From positions 7,130,001 to 7,194,000 of the forward strand of contig NZ_JAUSZM010000003.1 in NCBI RefSeq assembly GCF_030817655.1: a stretch of 64,000 nt of DNA, read 5' to 3'. The notes under the pieces are model-generated. The model worked only from the letters and a program-made list of their open reading frames with translations, did not search any database and was not told where the DNA came from. Source of the DNA: Streptomyces sp. V4I2. GTDB lineage: Bacteria; Actinomycetota; Actinomycetes; Streptomycetales; Streptomycetaceae. A program made the position numbers and the translations under genes. This document shows positions 16,918 to 25,574 of this stretch, one piece after another (within the stretch, counting starts at the first letter, position 1; each line of letters starts with the position of its first letter).

Positions 16918-16935
16918 CCCGCCCTGCGGGGCGGG
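16918..16935 (+). other. Hairpin between eshB and the polyprenyl synthase gene
   Basis: CCCGCCC / GGGCGGG stem with the 4-base loop TGCG, 26 bp past the eshB stop. It could terminate most transcripts or protect the shell mRNA 3' end, giving more shell than cargo. No U tract. Confidence 0.45.
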
Positions 16936-17007
16936 TACACCCCGGTCGTACGCGCCCAGCCACAGCGCAGGCGCGCCACGGTCCGCGGACTCTCCGAGGG
17001 GGACCCC

Positions 17008-18132
17008 ATGGCCGAGTTCATGACGGAGACGAAGCAGGGCGTCGGTGCACAGCCCACCGGACAGTGCGCAGGACACCCCAGCGGGCACTCCGCGGGCGCG
17101 CATCCGCTCGACGGGTACGAGGCGGGGGTGATCCTGGAGCGGGCCCGGACCTCGGTCGACCCCGAGCTGCGTTCCGCCCTCGAGTCGCTGCCCGGCTCCA
17201 TGCGCCGTATCGCGCTCTACCACTTCGGCTGGGAGCACGCGGACGGCAGCCCGGCGGCAGGCAACGCGGGAAAGGCCATACGCCCCGCGCTCGTTCTCAC
17301 CGCGGCCGCGGCACTGGGCGGACCGCGGGCGCGGACGGCGGCCGTACGGGCGGCCGCGGCGGTGGAACTGATCCACAACTTCACGCTGCTGCACGACGAC
17401 GTGATGGACCGGGACACCACCCGGCGGCACCGGGCCACCGCGTGGACCGTGTTCGGTGACACCGACGCGATCCTCGCCGGGGACGCGCTCCAGGCGCTCG
17501 CCCTGCGGCTGCTCGCCGAGGATCCCCATCCGGCTTCCGCGCGGGCCGCCGCCCGGCTCGCGGACTGTGTCGTCGAGCTGTGCGCCGGCCAGCACGCGGA
17601 CACCGCCCTGGAGCTGTGCCGCCCGGGCGATGTGACGCTCGACGAGGCGCTCGCCATGGCCGAGGCCAAGACGGGAGCGCTGCTCGGATGCGCCTGCGCG
17701 CTGGGCGCCCTGTACGCGGGGGCACCGGAGGAGGACGTCGAGGCGCTGGACGCGTTCGGCCGTGAGGCCGGGCTCGCCTTCCAGCTCATCGACGACGTGA
17801 TCGGCATATGGGGCGATCCTGGCAGCACCGGCAAGCCGGTCGGTGCGGACCTCGTCGCCCGCAAGAAGTCGCTGCCGGTCGTCGCCGCGCTCACCTCCGG
17901 CACGCCGGCGGCCGGAGAACTGGCCGAGTTGTACGGCGTTCCGTACGAGGAGGGGGACCTGGAGCGGACGGTTCTCGCCGTGGAGCGGGCGGGCGGTCGC
18001 GACTGGGCGCAGGTCCAGGCCGCCGACCGCATGGCCCGCGCCATGCAGGAGTTGGCCCGCGCGGTGTCCGACCCGGAGGCGGCGGGCGGGTTGCTGGCGC
18101 TGGCGGAGTTCGTGACGCGGCGCAGCAGCTGA
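17008..18132 (+). CDS. Polyprenyl diphosphate synthase, probable encapsulin cargo
   Basis: 374-aa trans-isoprenyl diphosphate synthase that condenses isopentenyl diphosphate with an allylic diphosphate. The first Asp-rich motif is LLHDDVMD near residue 130, with basic residues RRHRATAW after it. The second is LIDDVIG near 260, DDxxG rather than the usual DDxxD. The GKAIRPALVL motif is near 87. The first 35-40 residues are Gly/Gln/His-rich, low in predicted structure and not part of the catalytic fold. In family 2B systems such disordered N-termini direct cargo into the shell. ATG at 17008 follows GAGGGGG. It lies 115 bp after eshB on the same strand. Product chain length is unknown. Confidence 0.9.
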   Translation: MAEFMTETKQGVGAQPTGQCAGHPSGHSAGAHPLDGYEAGVILERARTSVDPELRSALESLPGSMRRIALYHFGWEHADGSPAAGNAGKAIRPALVLTAAAALGGPRARTAAVRAAAAVELIHNFTLLHDDVMDRDTTRRHRATAWTVFGDTDAILAGDALQALALRLLAEDPHPASARAAARLADCVVELCAGQHADTALELCRPGDVTLDEALAMAEAKTGALLGCACALGALYAGAPEEDVEALDAFGREAGLAFQLIDDVIGIWGDPGSTGKPVGADLVARKKSLPVVAALTSGTPAAGELAELYGVPYEEGDLERTVLAVERAGGRDWAQVQAADRMARAMQELARAVSDPEAAGGLLALAEFVTRRSS

Positions 18133-18140
18133 AGTTACCC

Positions 18141-18193
18141 CGGAGCCGCCGGGGCCGTGCGGTCCTGACCCCGCGCGGCTGTCGGCGGCTCCG
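18141..18193 (+). terminator. Inverted repeat after the polyprenyl synthase gene
   Basis: CGGAGCCGCC (18141-18150) and GGCGGCTCCG (18184-18193) form a perfect 10-bp stem around a 33-base GC-rich loop that can fold further. It lies 8 bp past the stop codon. Probable terminator separating the synthase from the GNAT gene. Confidence 0.5.
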
Positions 18194-18299
18194 GTCGGGC
18201 GGGTCCCGCACATCCCCACGGTGTGCGGGCCCTCGCCCGTTCCTCCCGATAGGCTCAACGCTCGTACGGTCAAGGCCAGTTGACGCGAAGGGGCGGAAC

Positions 18300-18917
18300 A
18301 TGGGCGTGGTGATCCGGACGGCGAGCGCGGACGACCGTGAGCTGGTCGTCCGGCTGCTGGACGCGGCCTTCCAGGACGATCCGGTCAGCCGTTGGGTGTT
18401 CCCCGGCGATGAGCACCGCCGTACGACGCACCCCAGGCTGATGGCCGCGTTCACCGACATCGTGCTCGCCGAGGGCCGTGTGGACGTCACCGAGGACGGC
18501 ACGGCGTGCGCGCTGTGGCTGTCCGTACCGGCGGCGGACGACCACGGTCAGGGCGACGGCCAGGACACCGGCGAGGACGACGGCCCCGCCCAGGTGCGCG
18601 CCGCCGTCGACCCCGACAACGAGCGCGTCGAAGTCATCGGCCGGCTCACCGCCGATATCCACCCCTCGGGCCGCGCCCACGCCTACCTGTGGGTGATCGG
18701 CGTCGCCCCCGAGCACCAGGGCGAGGGCCTGGGCACCGCGCTCATCGCCTCGGTGCTCGACCGCTGCGACCGCGAGGGCCTGCCCGCCTATCTGGAGGCC
18801 AGCAACGCCCGCAGCCGCAAGCTCTACGAGCGCCTCGGCTTCGAGCTCGTCGGCGCCCCCCTCGACCTGCCGGACGGCCCGCAGATGTGGCCGATGTGGC
18901 GCGAGCCGCGCAGCTGA
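18300..18917 (+). CDS. GNAT-family N-acetyltransferase
   Basis: 205-aa single-domain GNAT transferring acetyl from acetyl-CoA to an unknown amine. The acetyl-CoA motif is LWVIGVAPEHQGEGLGTALI near residue 130 and the C-terminal NARSRKLYERLGFELVG near 168 is standard. A Gly/Asp/His-rich insertion (DDHGQGDGQDTGEDDG) lies near 82-97. ATG at 18300. Same strand as eshB and the prenyl synthase, but separated by 167 bp with an inverted repeat; whether it belongs to the compartment system is open. Downstream is copy 2 of the 365-bp element. Confidence 0.88.
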   Translation: MGVVIRTASADDRELVVRLLDAAFQDDPVSRWVFPGDEHRRTTHPRLMAAFTDIVLAEGRVDVTEDGTACALWLSVPAADDHGQGDGQDTGEDDGPAQVRAAVDPDNERVEVIGRLTADIHPSGRAHAYLWVIGVAPEHQGEGLGTALIASVLDRCDREGLPAYLEASNARSRKLYERLGFELVGAPLDLPDGPQMWPMWREPRS

Positions 18918-18920
18918 GCC

Positions 18921-19067
18921 AGGTCCTCCGGTGTGCCGGCATCAGGTAGTTGAGCCGCGCTTCCGGTGTGCCGGCGCCCGGCCCTGGGCCCCGCTTTCGG
19001 TGTGCCTGCACCCGGCAGCTGGGCCCGGCCTCCCGTATGCCGCCCCCGCAGCCCCACCCTTCCCGCT
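18921..19067. repeat. Tandem repeats of about 35 bp before element copy 2
   Basis: Four degenerate units share TTCCGGTGTGCCGGC followed by CCCGGCAGCTGGGCCC (around 18927, 18958, 18992 and 19030). They stop where the 365-bp element begins. No gene is supported. Confidence 0.65.
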
Positions 19068-19430
19068 ACCGTTCCTGGGCAGTGGGCGGGAGTGAGTCCG
19101 CGCACTGGCACGCCCCGAACGGTCTTGGGCGCACTGGTCGTCCGCTTTCGCAACCGGGTGGCGACACGGATCCTGTCCGTGGTCCGGTCCCGGAAGGGCG
19201 GAGTCCCTCACGACCTGGCCGTATGAATGCGGCCAGAGGCGACGGGGAGGCCCTGAACCATCTCGCCGGTGGAGCAGGGGCCCCGCATGGCGGCACCGCG
19301 CTCGGCGTCCCAGATCGCGTCGCTCACGTTACTCCGGCCTGCACTGGACACCGCAAGCCTAAAAGCCGACGATCACACGATCGAGCTAAATCACCCTCAC
19401 GCACGCTTCCCGGCGAGCAGTTGCCTACCC
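19068..19430. repeat. Three-copy 365-bp structured element, copy 2
   Basis: Most diverged copy. Equivalent hairpins: GTGGGC/GCGCAC (19082-19087 with 19100-19105), CACGGA/TCCGTG (19165-19170 with 19176-19181) and CTGGCCG/CGGCCAG (19215-19221 with 19230-19236). It has a net change of length relative to copies 1 and 3 that breaks any shared reading frame. The right edge overlaps the last codons and stop of the TetR gene at 19425. Confidence 0.8.
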
Positions 19431-20015
19431 CTCCGGCACCACCGTCGCCACGATCCGCTCCACCAGCCCTTCCGGCACGCTCACCCCGGGCAGTACGCCG
19501 TCCAGGACGCCCGGCAGGGTCAGGTGTTCCAGGATCAGCCCGAGCATCGCGAGGTAGAGCACGGTGACGGTCTCGTCGCCGCCGGGCAGGCCGGCGTTCC
19601 GGTGGAACTCCATGCCGTACTCCAGGTCCCCGCGCACCGACTTGGTGTAGGAGGCGAGCAGTCCGGGGCGGCGGGTGGCTTCCAGGCGCATCTCCAGGAG
19701 GGCGAGATAGCCGGTGCGGTCGCGGGTCGCGCGGGTCATGAGGTCGTGCATGAAGGCGGTCACCAGTGAACGGTCCCTCGGTCCCTTCAGCAGGTCGGCC
19801 ATCACCTCGGGGTCGGGTGCGAGCCGCACGTGTACCCGGGCGTCGATCTGCCGCAGCAGGTCGTCGCGGTCGGTGAAGTAGTTCGAGGCCGTCCCCACCG
19901 GCACCCCCGCCTCGGTGTCCACCGCGCGGAACGTCAGCCCGCGCGCCCCCTCGCGCGCGAGCACCTCGACCCCGGCGTCCACGAGCACGGCCCGGCGCTC
20001 CGGATTGCTGGCCAT
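19425..20015 (-). CDS. TetR-family regulator beside the DHFR-like gene
   Basis: 196-aa repressor with an N-terminal TetR helix-turn-helix (VEVLAREGARGLTFRAVD, then VPVGTASNYFTDRDDLLRQ, residues about 12-55) and a helical ligand domain. ATG at 20015 begins the conserved MASNPERRAVL; the gene could extend in frame to 20063 but a purine-rich site (AGAGGGG) sits just before 20015. Its 3' end runs into repeat copy 2. It is divergent from the DHFR-like gene, with 14-bp direct repeats in the gap that are its probable operators. Confidence 0.9.
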   Translation of the reverse strand: MASNPERRAVLVDAGVEVLAREGARGLTFRAVDTEAGVPVGTASNYFTDRDDLLRQIDARVHVRLAPDPEVMADLLKGPRDRSLVTAFMHDLMTRATRDRTGYLALLEMRLEATRRPGLLASYTKSVRGDLEYGMEFHRNAGLPGGDETVTVLYLAMLGLILEHLTLPGVLDGVLPGVSVPEGLVERIVATVVPEG

Positions 20016-20065
20016 GCGGAATCCCCTCTGCCACTTGATTCCGTGCCCGGAATCCACTTGCAACC

Positions 20066-20109
20066 ACTACAACCGAAGTACTACAAGTGAAGTACTACAA
20101 CTGGAGTTG
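20066..20109. promoter_or_regulatory. 14-bp-period direct repeats and palindrome in the TetR/DHFR-like gap
   Basis: ACTACAA recurs at 20066, 20080 and 20094 (period 14); the last two are within exact GAAGTACTACAA copies (20075-20086 and 20089-20100). The overlapping CAACTGGAGTTG (20098-20109) is a palindrome. The cluster lies between the divergent starts and is the likely repressor-binding region. Confidence 0.6.
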
Positions 20110-20140
20110 TTCACCGGACAGCCTACGAAAAGAGATCGGC

Positions 20141-20725
20141 TTGCGAAAGCTCACCTACTTCATCGCCTGCTCCATCGACGGGTTCATCGGGGACCCGGGC
20201 GGCGACGCGACGACCATGTACCGCTTCGTCGACGAGGAGTTCTTCGAGTTCCTCAGCACCGAATATCCGGAGACCGTGCCGACCCAAGGCCGCCGGAGCG
20301 TCGGCATCGACGACCGGCCGAACCAGAAGTTCGACACGATCATCCAGGGCCGCGCCAGCTACGACATCGCACTGCAGGAGGGCATCACCAGCCCGTACGC
20401 CCACCTGCGCGAGTACGTCGCCTCGCGCACCCTCGAGGAGTCGCCGGACCCGAACGTCGAGATCATCGCCGACGACCTGGTCGGGAAGGTGCGCGCACTC
20501 AAGGCGGAGGACGGCGAGTTCGGCATCTACCTCTGCGGCGGCTCGGTGCTCGCCGGCGAACTGCTCGACGAGGTCGACGAGCTGGTCATCAAGACGTACC
20601 CGATCGTGCTGGGCACCGGCATGCCGATGTTCGGGTCCGGCTTCGCGGTCACCGACTTCGAGCTGGACTCGGTGCGCACCTTCAAGAACGGGGCGCTGGT
20701 GCGGACGTACAGCAGGAAGCGCTGA
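20141..20725 (+). CDS. Dihydrofolate-reductase-like (RibD C-terminal) protein
   Basis: 194-aa protein of the YyaP/RibD_C family, with a DHFR-like fold binding NADPH; true substrates are unknown. The N-terminus RKLTYFIACSIDGFIG is the family signature. FDTIIQGRASYDIAL near residue 65, EFGIYLCGGSVLAGELL near 125 and VLGTGMPMFG near 160 follow. The conserved N-terminus begins at a TTG codon (20141), taken as start because it has AGAGA 6 bp upstream and removes a non-homologous leader. Divergent from the TetR gene, its probable repressor. Confidence 0.87.
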   Translation: MRKLTYFIACSIDGFIGDPGGDATTMYRFVDEEFFEFLSTEYPETVPTQGRRSVGIDDRPNQKFDTIIQGRASYDIALQEGITSPYAHLREYVASRTLEESPDPNVEIIADDLVGKVRALKAEDGEFGIYLCGGSVLAGELLDEVDELVIKTYPIVLGTGMPMFGSGFAVTDFELDSVRTFKNGALVRTYSRKR

Positions 20726-20751
20726 GGCCCGGCTCGCCCTACTCTGAAGGC

Positions 20752-20997
20752 ATGGACAGCGACGCACCTGCCTGTCCCGCATGCGGACAGCCCGTCGATA
20801 CAGTCGTCCGGCGTCACAAGACGCTGGGCGCGTGGGTCCCGGTATGGGTGCCCGGCCCGTGCCGCAACCCGAGGTGCGAGGCGTACGTCGCCAAGGCCGC
20901 GGAAGTGGCCACGGCCGACGACAAGCACCGCACCGCCGTGACGAACACGCCCGTGACGAACACCTCCACGGACACCGCCGACACGAAGAAGACCTGA
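20752..20997 (+). CDS. Small zinc-ribbon-like protein
   Basis: 81-aa protein. CPACGQ near residue 8 and CRNPRCE near 37 give four cysteines arranged like a zinc ribbon around a WVPVWVPGP core. The C-terminal 30 residues are Thr/Asp/Asn-rich with the repeat VTNTPVTNTSTDT. No known family role. ATG at 20752, 26 bp after the DHFR-like gene, so probably in its operon. Moderate confidence because it is short. Confidence 0.65.
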   Translation: MDSDAPACPACGQPVDTVVRRHKTLGAWVPVWVPGPCRNPRCEAYVAKAAEVATADDKHRTAVTNTPVTNTSTDTADTKKT

Positions 20998-21042
20998 GCC
21001 GAGTCCAGGAAAAAGCGGGTCGAAGAAAAAGCCGAGCCGAGT

Positions 21043-21069
21043 TGTCGAGAACCCCCGACCGGCTCCGAC
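21043..21069 (+). promoter_or_regulatory. Predicted ECF42-dependent promoter
   Basis: TGTCGA at -35 (21043-21048), 17-bp spacer, CGAC at -10 (21066-21069). Studies of ECF42 in S. venezuelae describe a TGTCGA -35 and a CGA-type -10 upstream of the partner DGPF genes, which this fits. It lies 70 bp before the YCII/DGPF start. Confidence 0.65.
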
Positions 21070-21139
21070 GTCCCCTGTGAGAGCCGCCCACCACGGGCGG
21101 ACCGAGGCGAAGACGCCGAAGACGCGAAGGAGTGAACTC

Positions 21140-21556
21140 ATGAAGTACCTGGTCATGGTGCAGGGCACCCAGGCGGACTACGAGGCGATGCGCGGCAAGG
21201 CGTCCCCGGGCTCGCCGGCCTGGAGCGAGCAGGAGATCCAGGCGATGTACGCCTACATGGAAGCGATCAACAACGACCTCTCCGAGACCGGCGAGTTCAT
21301 CGACGGACAGGGCTTGGCCGAGCCCGCCAAGATCCGCACGGTCACGCTCGGTGACGACGGCAAGGCGGTGATCACCGACGGCCCGTACAGCGAGACCAAG
21401 GAGCTGATGGCCGGCTACTGGGTGCTGGAGTGCGAGAGCCTGGAGCGGGTCACGGAGATCGCCGACCGCGTCACCCGCTGCCCCCAGCCCGAGGGCGCCC
21501 CCACTTACCCGGTGGTGATCCGGCCCATTCTGGACGGCGCCGGGGACATCTGCTGA
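21140..21556 (+). CDS. YCII/DGPF-domain protein partnered with ECF42
   Basis: 138-aa single-domain YCII-related protein. The family motif appears as TDGPYSETKELMAGYWVLE near residues 77-95 (DGPY in place of DGPF), after MKYLVMVQG at the N-terminus. Start ATG at 21140 has AAGGAG 7 bp upstream. It stops 7 bp before the sigma-factor gene. DGPF proteins are the conserved genomic partners and the regulon of ECF42 sigma factors; their biochemical role is not established. Confidence 0.9.
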   Translation: MKYLVMVQGTQADYEAMRGKASPGSPAWSEQEIQAMYAYMEAINNDLSETGEFIDGQGLAEPAKIRTVTLGDDGKAVITDGPYSETKELMAGYWVLECESLERVTEIADRVTRCPQPEGAPTYPVVIRPILDGAGDIC

Positions 21557-21563
21557 CGCGACC

Positions 21564-22790
<1,227 letters not shown>

Positions 22791-22799
22791 CTTGATCCC

Positions 22800-23132
22800 A
22801 TGACCGGTCCTACGCCTCCCACGCCCCTCCTTCACCTCACCGAGCGCTCCCTCTGGGAGGCGGCCCGCGCGCGAGGCACGTACGAGATGTCGACCCGCGG
22901 CCGCACCCTCCAGGAGGAGGGCTTCATCCACTGCTCGACCCGCGCCCAGCTCCCGCGCACGGCGGCAGCCTTCTACGAGGGCGTCGAGGATCTCGTGGTC
23001 CTGGTCGTGGACCCCTCCCGCCTCGACGCGCCGGTGAAGTACGAGGCGGCGAAGCCCGGCGGCGAGGAGTTCCCGCACGTGTACGGGTCCATCCCGGTGG
23101 CGGCCGTGGTGGACGTGGAGGCGTGGGACTGA
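22800..23132 (+). CDS. DUF952 family protein
   Basis: 110-aa protein of DUF952. Typical features are LLHLTERSLWEAARARGTY near the N-terminus, EEGFIHCSTRAQL near residue 40, VVLVVDPSRLDAPVKYE and FPHVYGSIPVAAVV near the C-terminus. The fold resembles glutathione S-transferase-associated or ADP-ribose-handling proteins, but no function is proven. ATG at 22800, 9 bp after the ECF42 gene, so probably in the same transcript. Confidence 0.87.
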   Translation: MTGPTPPTPLLHLTERSLWEAARARGTYEMSTRGRTLQEEGFIHCSTRAQLPRTAAAFYEGVEDLVVLVVDPSRLDAPVKYEAAKPGGEEFPHVYGSIPVAAVVDVEAWD

Positions 23133-23139
23133 GCGCGGA

Positions 23140-23874
23140 TCAGGCGGGAAGCCCGCCCGTCTCCGGGTCACGGCCCGTCAGGCAGTATGTGCCGCCCGCC
23201 GGATCGCGCATCACCGTCCAGTGACGGCCGTGGGCCACGAGTTCCGCGCCGAGCCGCTGGTGTTCGACGCGGGTCGCTGCGATGTCCGCGCAGGCCAGAT
23301 CCAGATGGGCGGAGACGGGCCGTTCCTCGCCGAGACGCTGGAGGAGGATGCGGATCGGCAGCCCGGGCGGCGGCTTGACCACATGGAACTCGGGGAGCGA
23401 TCCGGGCAGGGACTGCCAGTCGGGCAGCAGCGCGCCCCAGAAGGCGACCTCGGCGTCGTACGCGGACGGCGGGACGTCGACACACACCTGGTCGAGCCGG
23501 CTGCCCCGCACCACCGGCGGCCGCACCGACTCCCCCTGCCAGGGCACGGCACAGAACAACTGCCCCGCGGGCGACCGCAGTACGGCCCACCCCTCGTGCT
23601 CGGCGGCCATGGACGCCCCGCACCCCACCGCCGACGTCACGAACTCCGGTACGTCCGCCACGGCGAAGTCGAGATGCGCGCCCCCGGCGCCGTCCGCCAC
23701 CCCCTGGACCTTCACGCAGGCGTCCGTGCCGTCCGGCACGAGCGTCGCGAACTCGCCCTGCTCGCCCCGGGGTTCGGACAGCCGCGTGTCCGTGACGGCC
23801 GTCCAGAACTCCTGGGCCCGGCCGAGGCCCTGGGCGGGCCGGTCGATGAAGGCGTACGTCCAGCGGATGCTCAT
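23140..23874 (-). CDS. VOC (glyoxalase-like) two-domain protein
   Basis: 244-aa protein with two tandem vicinal-oxygen-chelate modules (about 1-120 and 125-244). Each has the beta-alpha-beta pattern, with AHLDFAVADVPEF in the first half and AHLDLACADIAATRV in the second, ending in HWTVMRDPAGGTYCLTG. Such proteins include dioxygenases, glyoxalases and bleomycin-type resistance proteins. Metal ligands are only partly recognisable, so it may be a binding protein. ATG at 23874. Convergent with DUF952 (8-bp gap) and divergent from the PiT gene. Confidence 0.85.
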   Translation of the reverse strand: MSIRWTYAFIDRPAQGLGRAQEFWTAVTDTRLSEPRGEQGEFATLVPDGTDACVKVQGVADGAGGAHLDFAVADVPEFVTSAVGCGASMAAEHEGWAVLRSPAGQLFCAVPWQGESVRPPVVRGSRLDQVCVDVPPSAYDAEVAFWGALLPDWQSLPGSLPEFHVVKPPPGLPIRILLQRLGEERPVSAHLDLACADIAATRVEHQRLGAELVAHGRHWTVMRDPAGGTYCLTGRDPETGGLPA

Positions 23875-23987
23875 CCGGTGATCGTAGGCGGGGTGACCGG
23901 CGGTCTCCCTCACCCGGGCGCGTGGACCTGGAACAGCCTTTGCCTTCAGTTCGCCGGGGAGCGGCTTCGGCTTGTTTGCATTGCGGA

Positions 23988-25142
23988 ATGGACCACATCA
24001 CGTTGCTGGTGGTCGTCGTCATCGTCACGGCGCTCGCCTTCGACTTCACCAACGGCTTCCACGACACGGCGAACGCGATGGCCACGTCCATCGCCACGGG
24101 GGCGCTCAGGCCCAGAACTGCCGTACTGATCAGCGGGATCCTCAATGTGGTGGGCGCCTTCCTGTCCACCGAGGTGGCGAAGACGATCTCCGGCGGCATC
24201 GTGGACGACACCCTCGTCACGCCCGGGATGGTCTTCGCGGGCCTGGTCGGGGCGGTTCTGTGGAATTTGCTGACCTGGCTGGTCGGGCTGCCGTCGAGTT
24301 CGTCGCACGCGCTGTTCGGCGGGCTGATCGGGGCGGTGTGGGTCGGCGCCGGCTCCCAGGGCGTGCACTTCGACAAGGTGGTCGAGAAAGTGCTGATCCC
24401 GGCCGTGGCCTCGCCGGTGGTGGCGGGCGCCGCGGCACTGATCGCCACCTACCTCGCCTACCGGCTCACCACCCGGGCCCGCGAGAACTCGGTGACGAAG
24501 GGCTTCCGGCTCGGCCAGATCGCCTCCGCCTCCCTCGTCTCCCTCGCCCACGGAACGAACGACGCCCAGAAGACCATGGGCGTCATCACCCTCACCCTGA
24601 TCTCGGCGGGGGCGCTCGGGCACGACGCAGGTCCGCCGGTGTGGGTGATCGCGTCGGCGGGGCTCGCCATCGGCCTCGGTACGTATCTCGGGGGCTGGCG
24701 GATCATCCGCACCATGGGCAAGGGCCTTACCGAGATCCAGTCGCCGCAGGGCTTCGCCGCGGAGACGTCCTCCACGACCGTCATCCTCACCTCCGCGCAC
24801 CTCGGCTTCGCCCTGTCCACCACACAGGTGGCATCGGGCAGCATCCTCGGGGCGGGCCTCGGCCGGCGCCTCGCGGAGGTGCGCTGGGGCATCGCGGGCC
24901 GGATGGTGCTGGCCTGGCTGGTCACGCTGCCCGCCGCCGCGCTGGTCGGAGGCGTCTCCGCGAGCGTGGTCAAGCACGGCGGCAACGCCGGCACGGTCGT
25001 GGTCGCCCTCGTCGGCGCTGCCGTCGCCGCGGGCATCGTGGCCGTCTCCCGCCGCAACCCGGTGAGCGCGCACAACGTCAACGACGCCCACGAGGTCGCC
25101 CTCCGAGCCACCGAGCCGACGCGTGTCGGTACGGCCGCCTGA
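23988..25142 (+). CDS. PiT-family inorganic phosphate transporter
   Basis: 384-aa membrane protein of the PHO4/PiT family, taking up metal-phosphate using the proton gradient. The two inverted PiT signature regions are FDFTNGFHDTANAMATSIATG near residue 18, written here as FDFTNGFHDTANA, and SLAHGTNDAQKTMGVI near 182. LVGLPSSSSHALFGGLIG near 100 and LTSAHLGFALSTTQVASG near 265 are the matching serine-rich loops. About ten membrane segments. ATG at 23988. Probably in one operon with the small membrane protein 18 bp downstream. A PHO-box-like repeat was looked for but not convincing. Confidence 0.93.
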   Translation: MDHITLLVVVVIVTALAFDFTNGFHDTANAMATSIATGALRPRTAVLISGILNVVGAFLSTEVAKTISGGIVDDTLVTPGMVFAGLVGAVLWNLLTWLVGLPSSSSHALFGGLIGAVWVGAGSQGVHFDKVVEKVLIPAVASPVVAGAAALIATYLAYRLTTRARENSVTKGFRLGQIASASLVSLAHGTNDAQKTMGVITLTLISAGALGHDAGPPVWVIASAGLAIGLGTYLGGWRIIRTMGKGLTEIQSPQGFAAETSSTTVILTSAHLGFALSTTQVASGSILGAGLGRRLAEVRWGIAGRMVLAWLVTLPAAALVGGVSASVVKHGGNAGTVVVALVGAAVAAGIVAVSRRNPVSAHNVNDAHEVALRATEPTRVGTAA

Positions 25143-25160
25143 GCCAAGGGAGTTCACACC

Positions 25161-25394
25161 ATGAGCATCGACTGGACCGCACTCGGCCAGGTCACCGCCG
25201 TGAGCATCGGTGTCACCGTCGCCGTGGTCGTCGTCTTCGCCCTCGGCATCCTCGGCCTCGCCCGCTTCGAGGGGGCGCGGGAGGGGAACGGCGGCACCTC
25301 GGCGGTCGGCCTCGCCCAGGCCGGCCTGTGCTTCCTCGCCTGCGAGGCGGTGGTGGCGCACGGGATCTGTCTGATCGTGCCGCAGTTCCACTGA
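25161..25394 (+). CDS. Small membrane protein downstream of PiT transporter
   Basis: 77-aa protein with two predicted membrane helices (about residues 10-32 and 50-70) separated by a charged loop (RFEGAREGNGG). No recognised domain. ATG at 25161 has AGGGAG upstream and is 18 bp past the transporter gene, so co-expression is likely; an accessory role to the transporter is a guess from position. Confidence 0.75.
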   Translation: MSIDWTALGQVTAVSIGVTVAVVVVFALGILGLARFEGAREGNGGTSAVGLAQAGLCFLACEAVVAHGICLIVPQFH

Positions 25395-25474
25395 CACGGG
25401 CTTCAGGCAAGAGACCGGAACGGCGAACTCCGGCCGCCCGGCCTCTGTCGACGGGACACACGGCGGACGACCGC

Positions 25475-25496
25475 GCCTGAGTACGCGTACTCAGGC
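25475..25496. promoter_or_regulatory. Perfect 22-bp palindrome upstream of the GNAT-aminotransferase gene
   Basis: Half site GCCTGAGTACG followed by its exact complement, centred at 25485/25486. It is 80 bp past the PiT-operon stop and 79 bp before the next start, so it may be a terminator stem without a loop, or an operator. Confidence 0.55.
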
Positions 25497-25574
25497 CGAG
25501 TGTGCCGCTCGGCCCTGGCGCGGCCGATCCGCGTTCCCCATGATGCAATCCTCCCTGCATCAGAAGAGGTACTC

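Noticed and set aside
23941-23987. PHO box (PhoP direct repeats) upstream of the PiT gene
   Set aside because: GTTCGCCGGGG is only one imperfect unit; no second 11-bp repeat in register.
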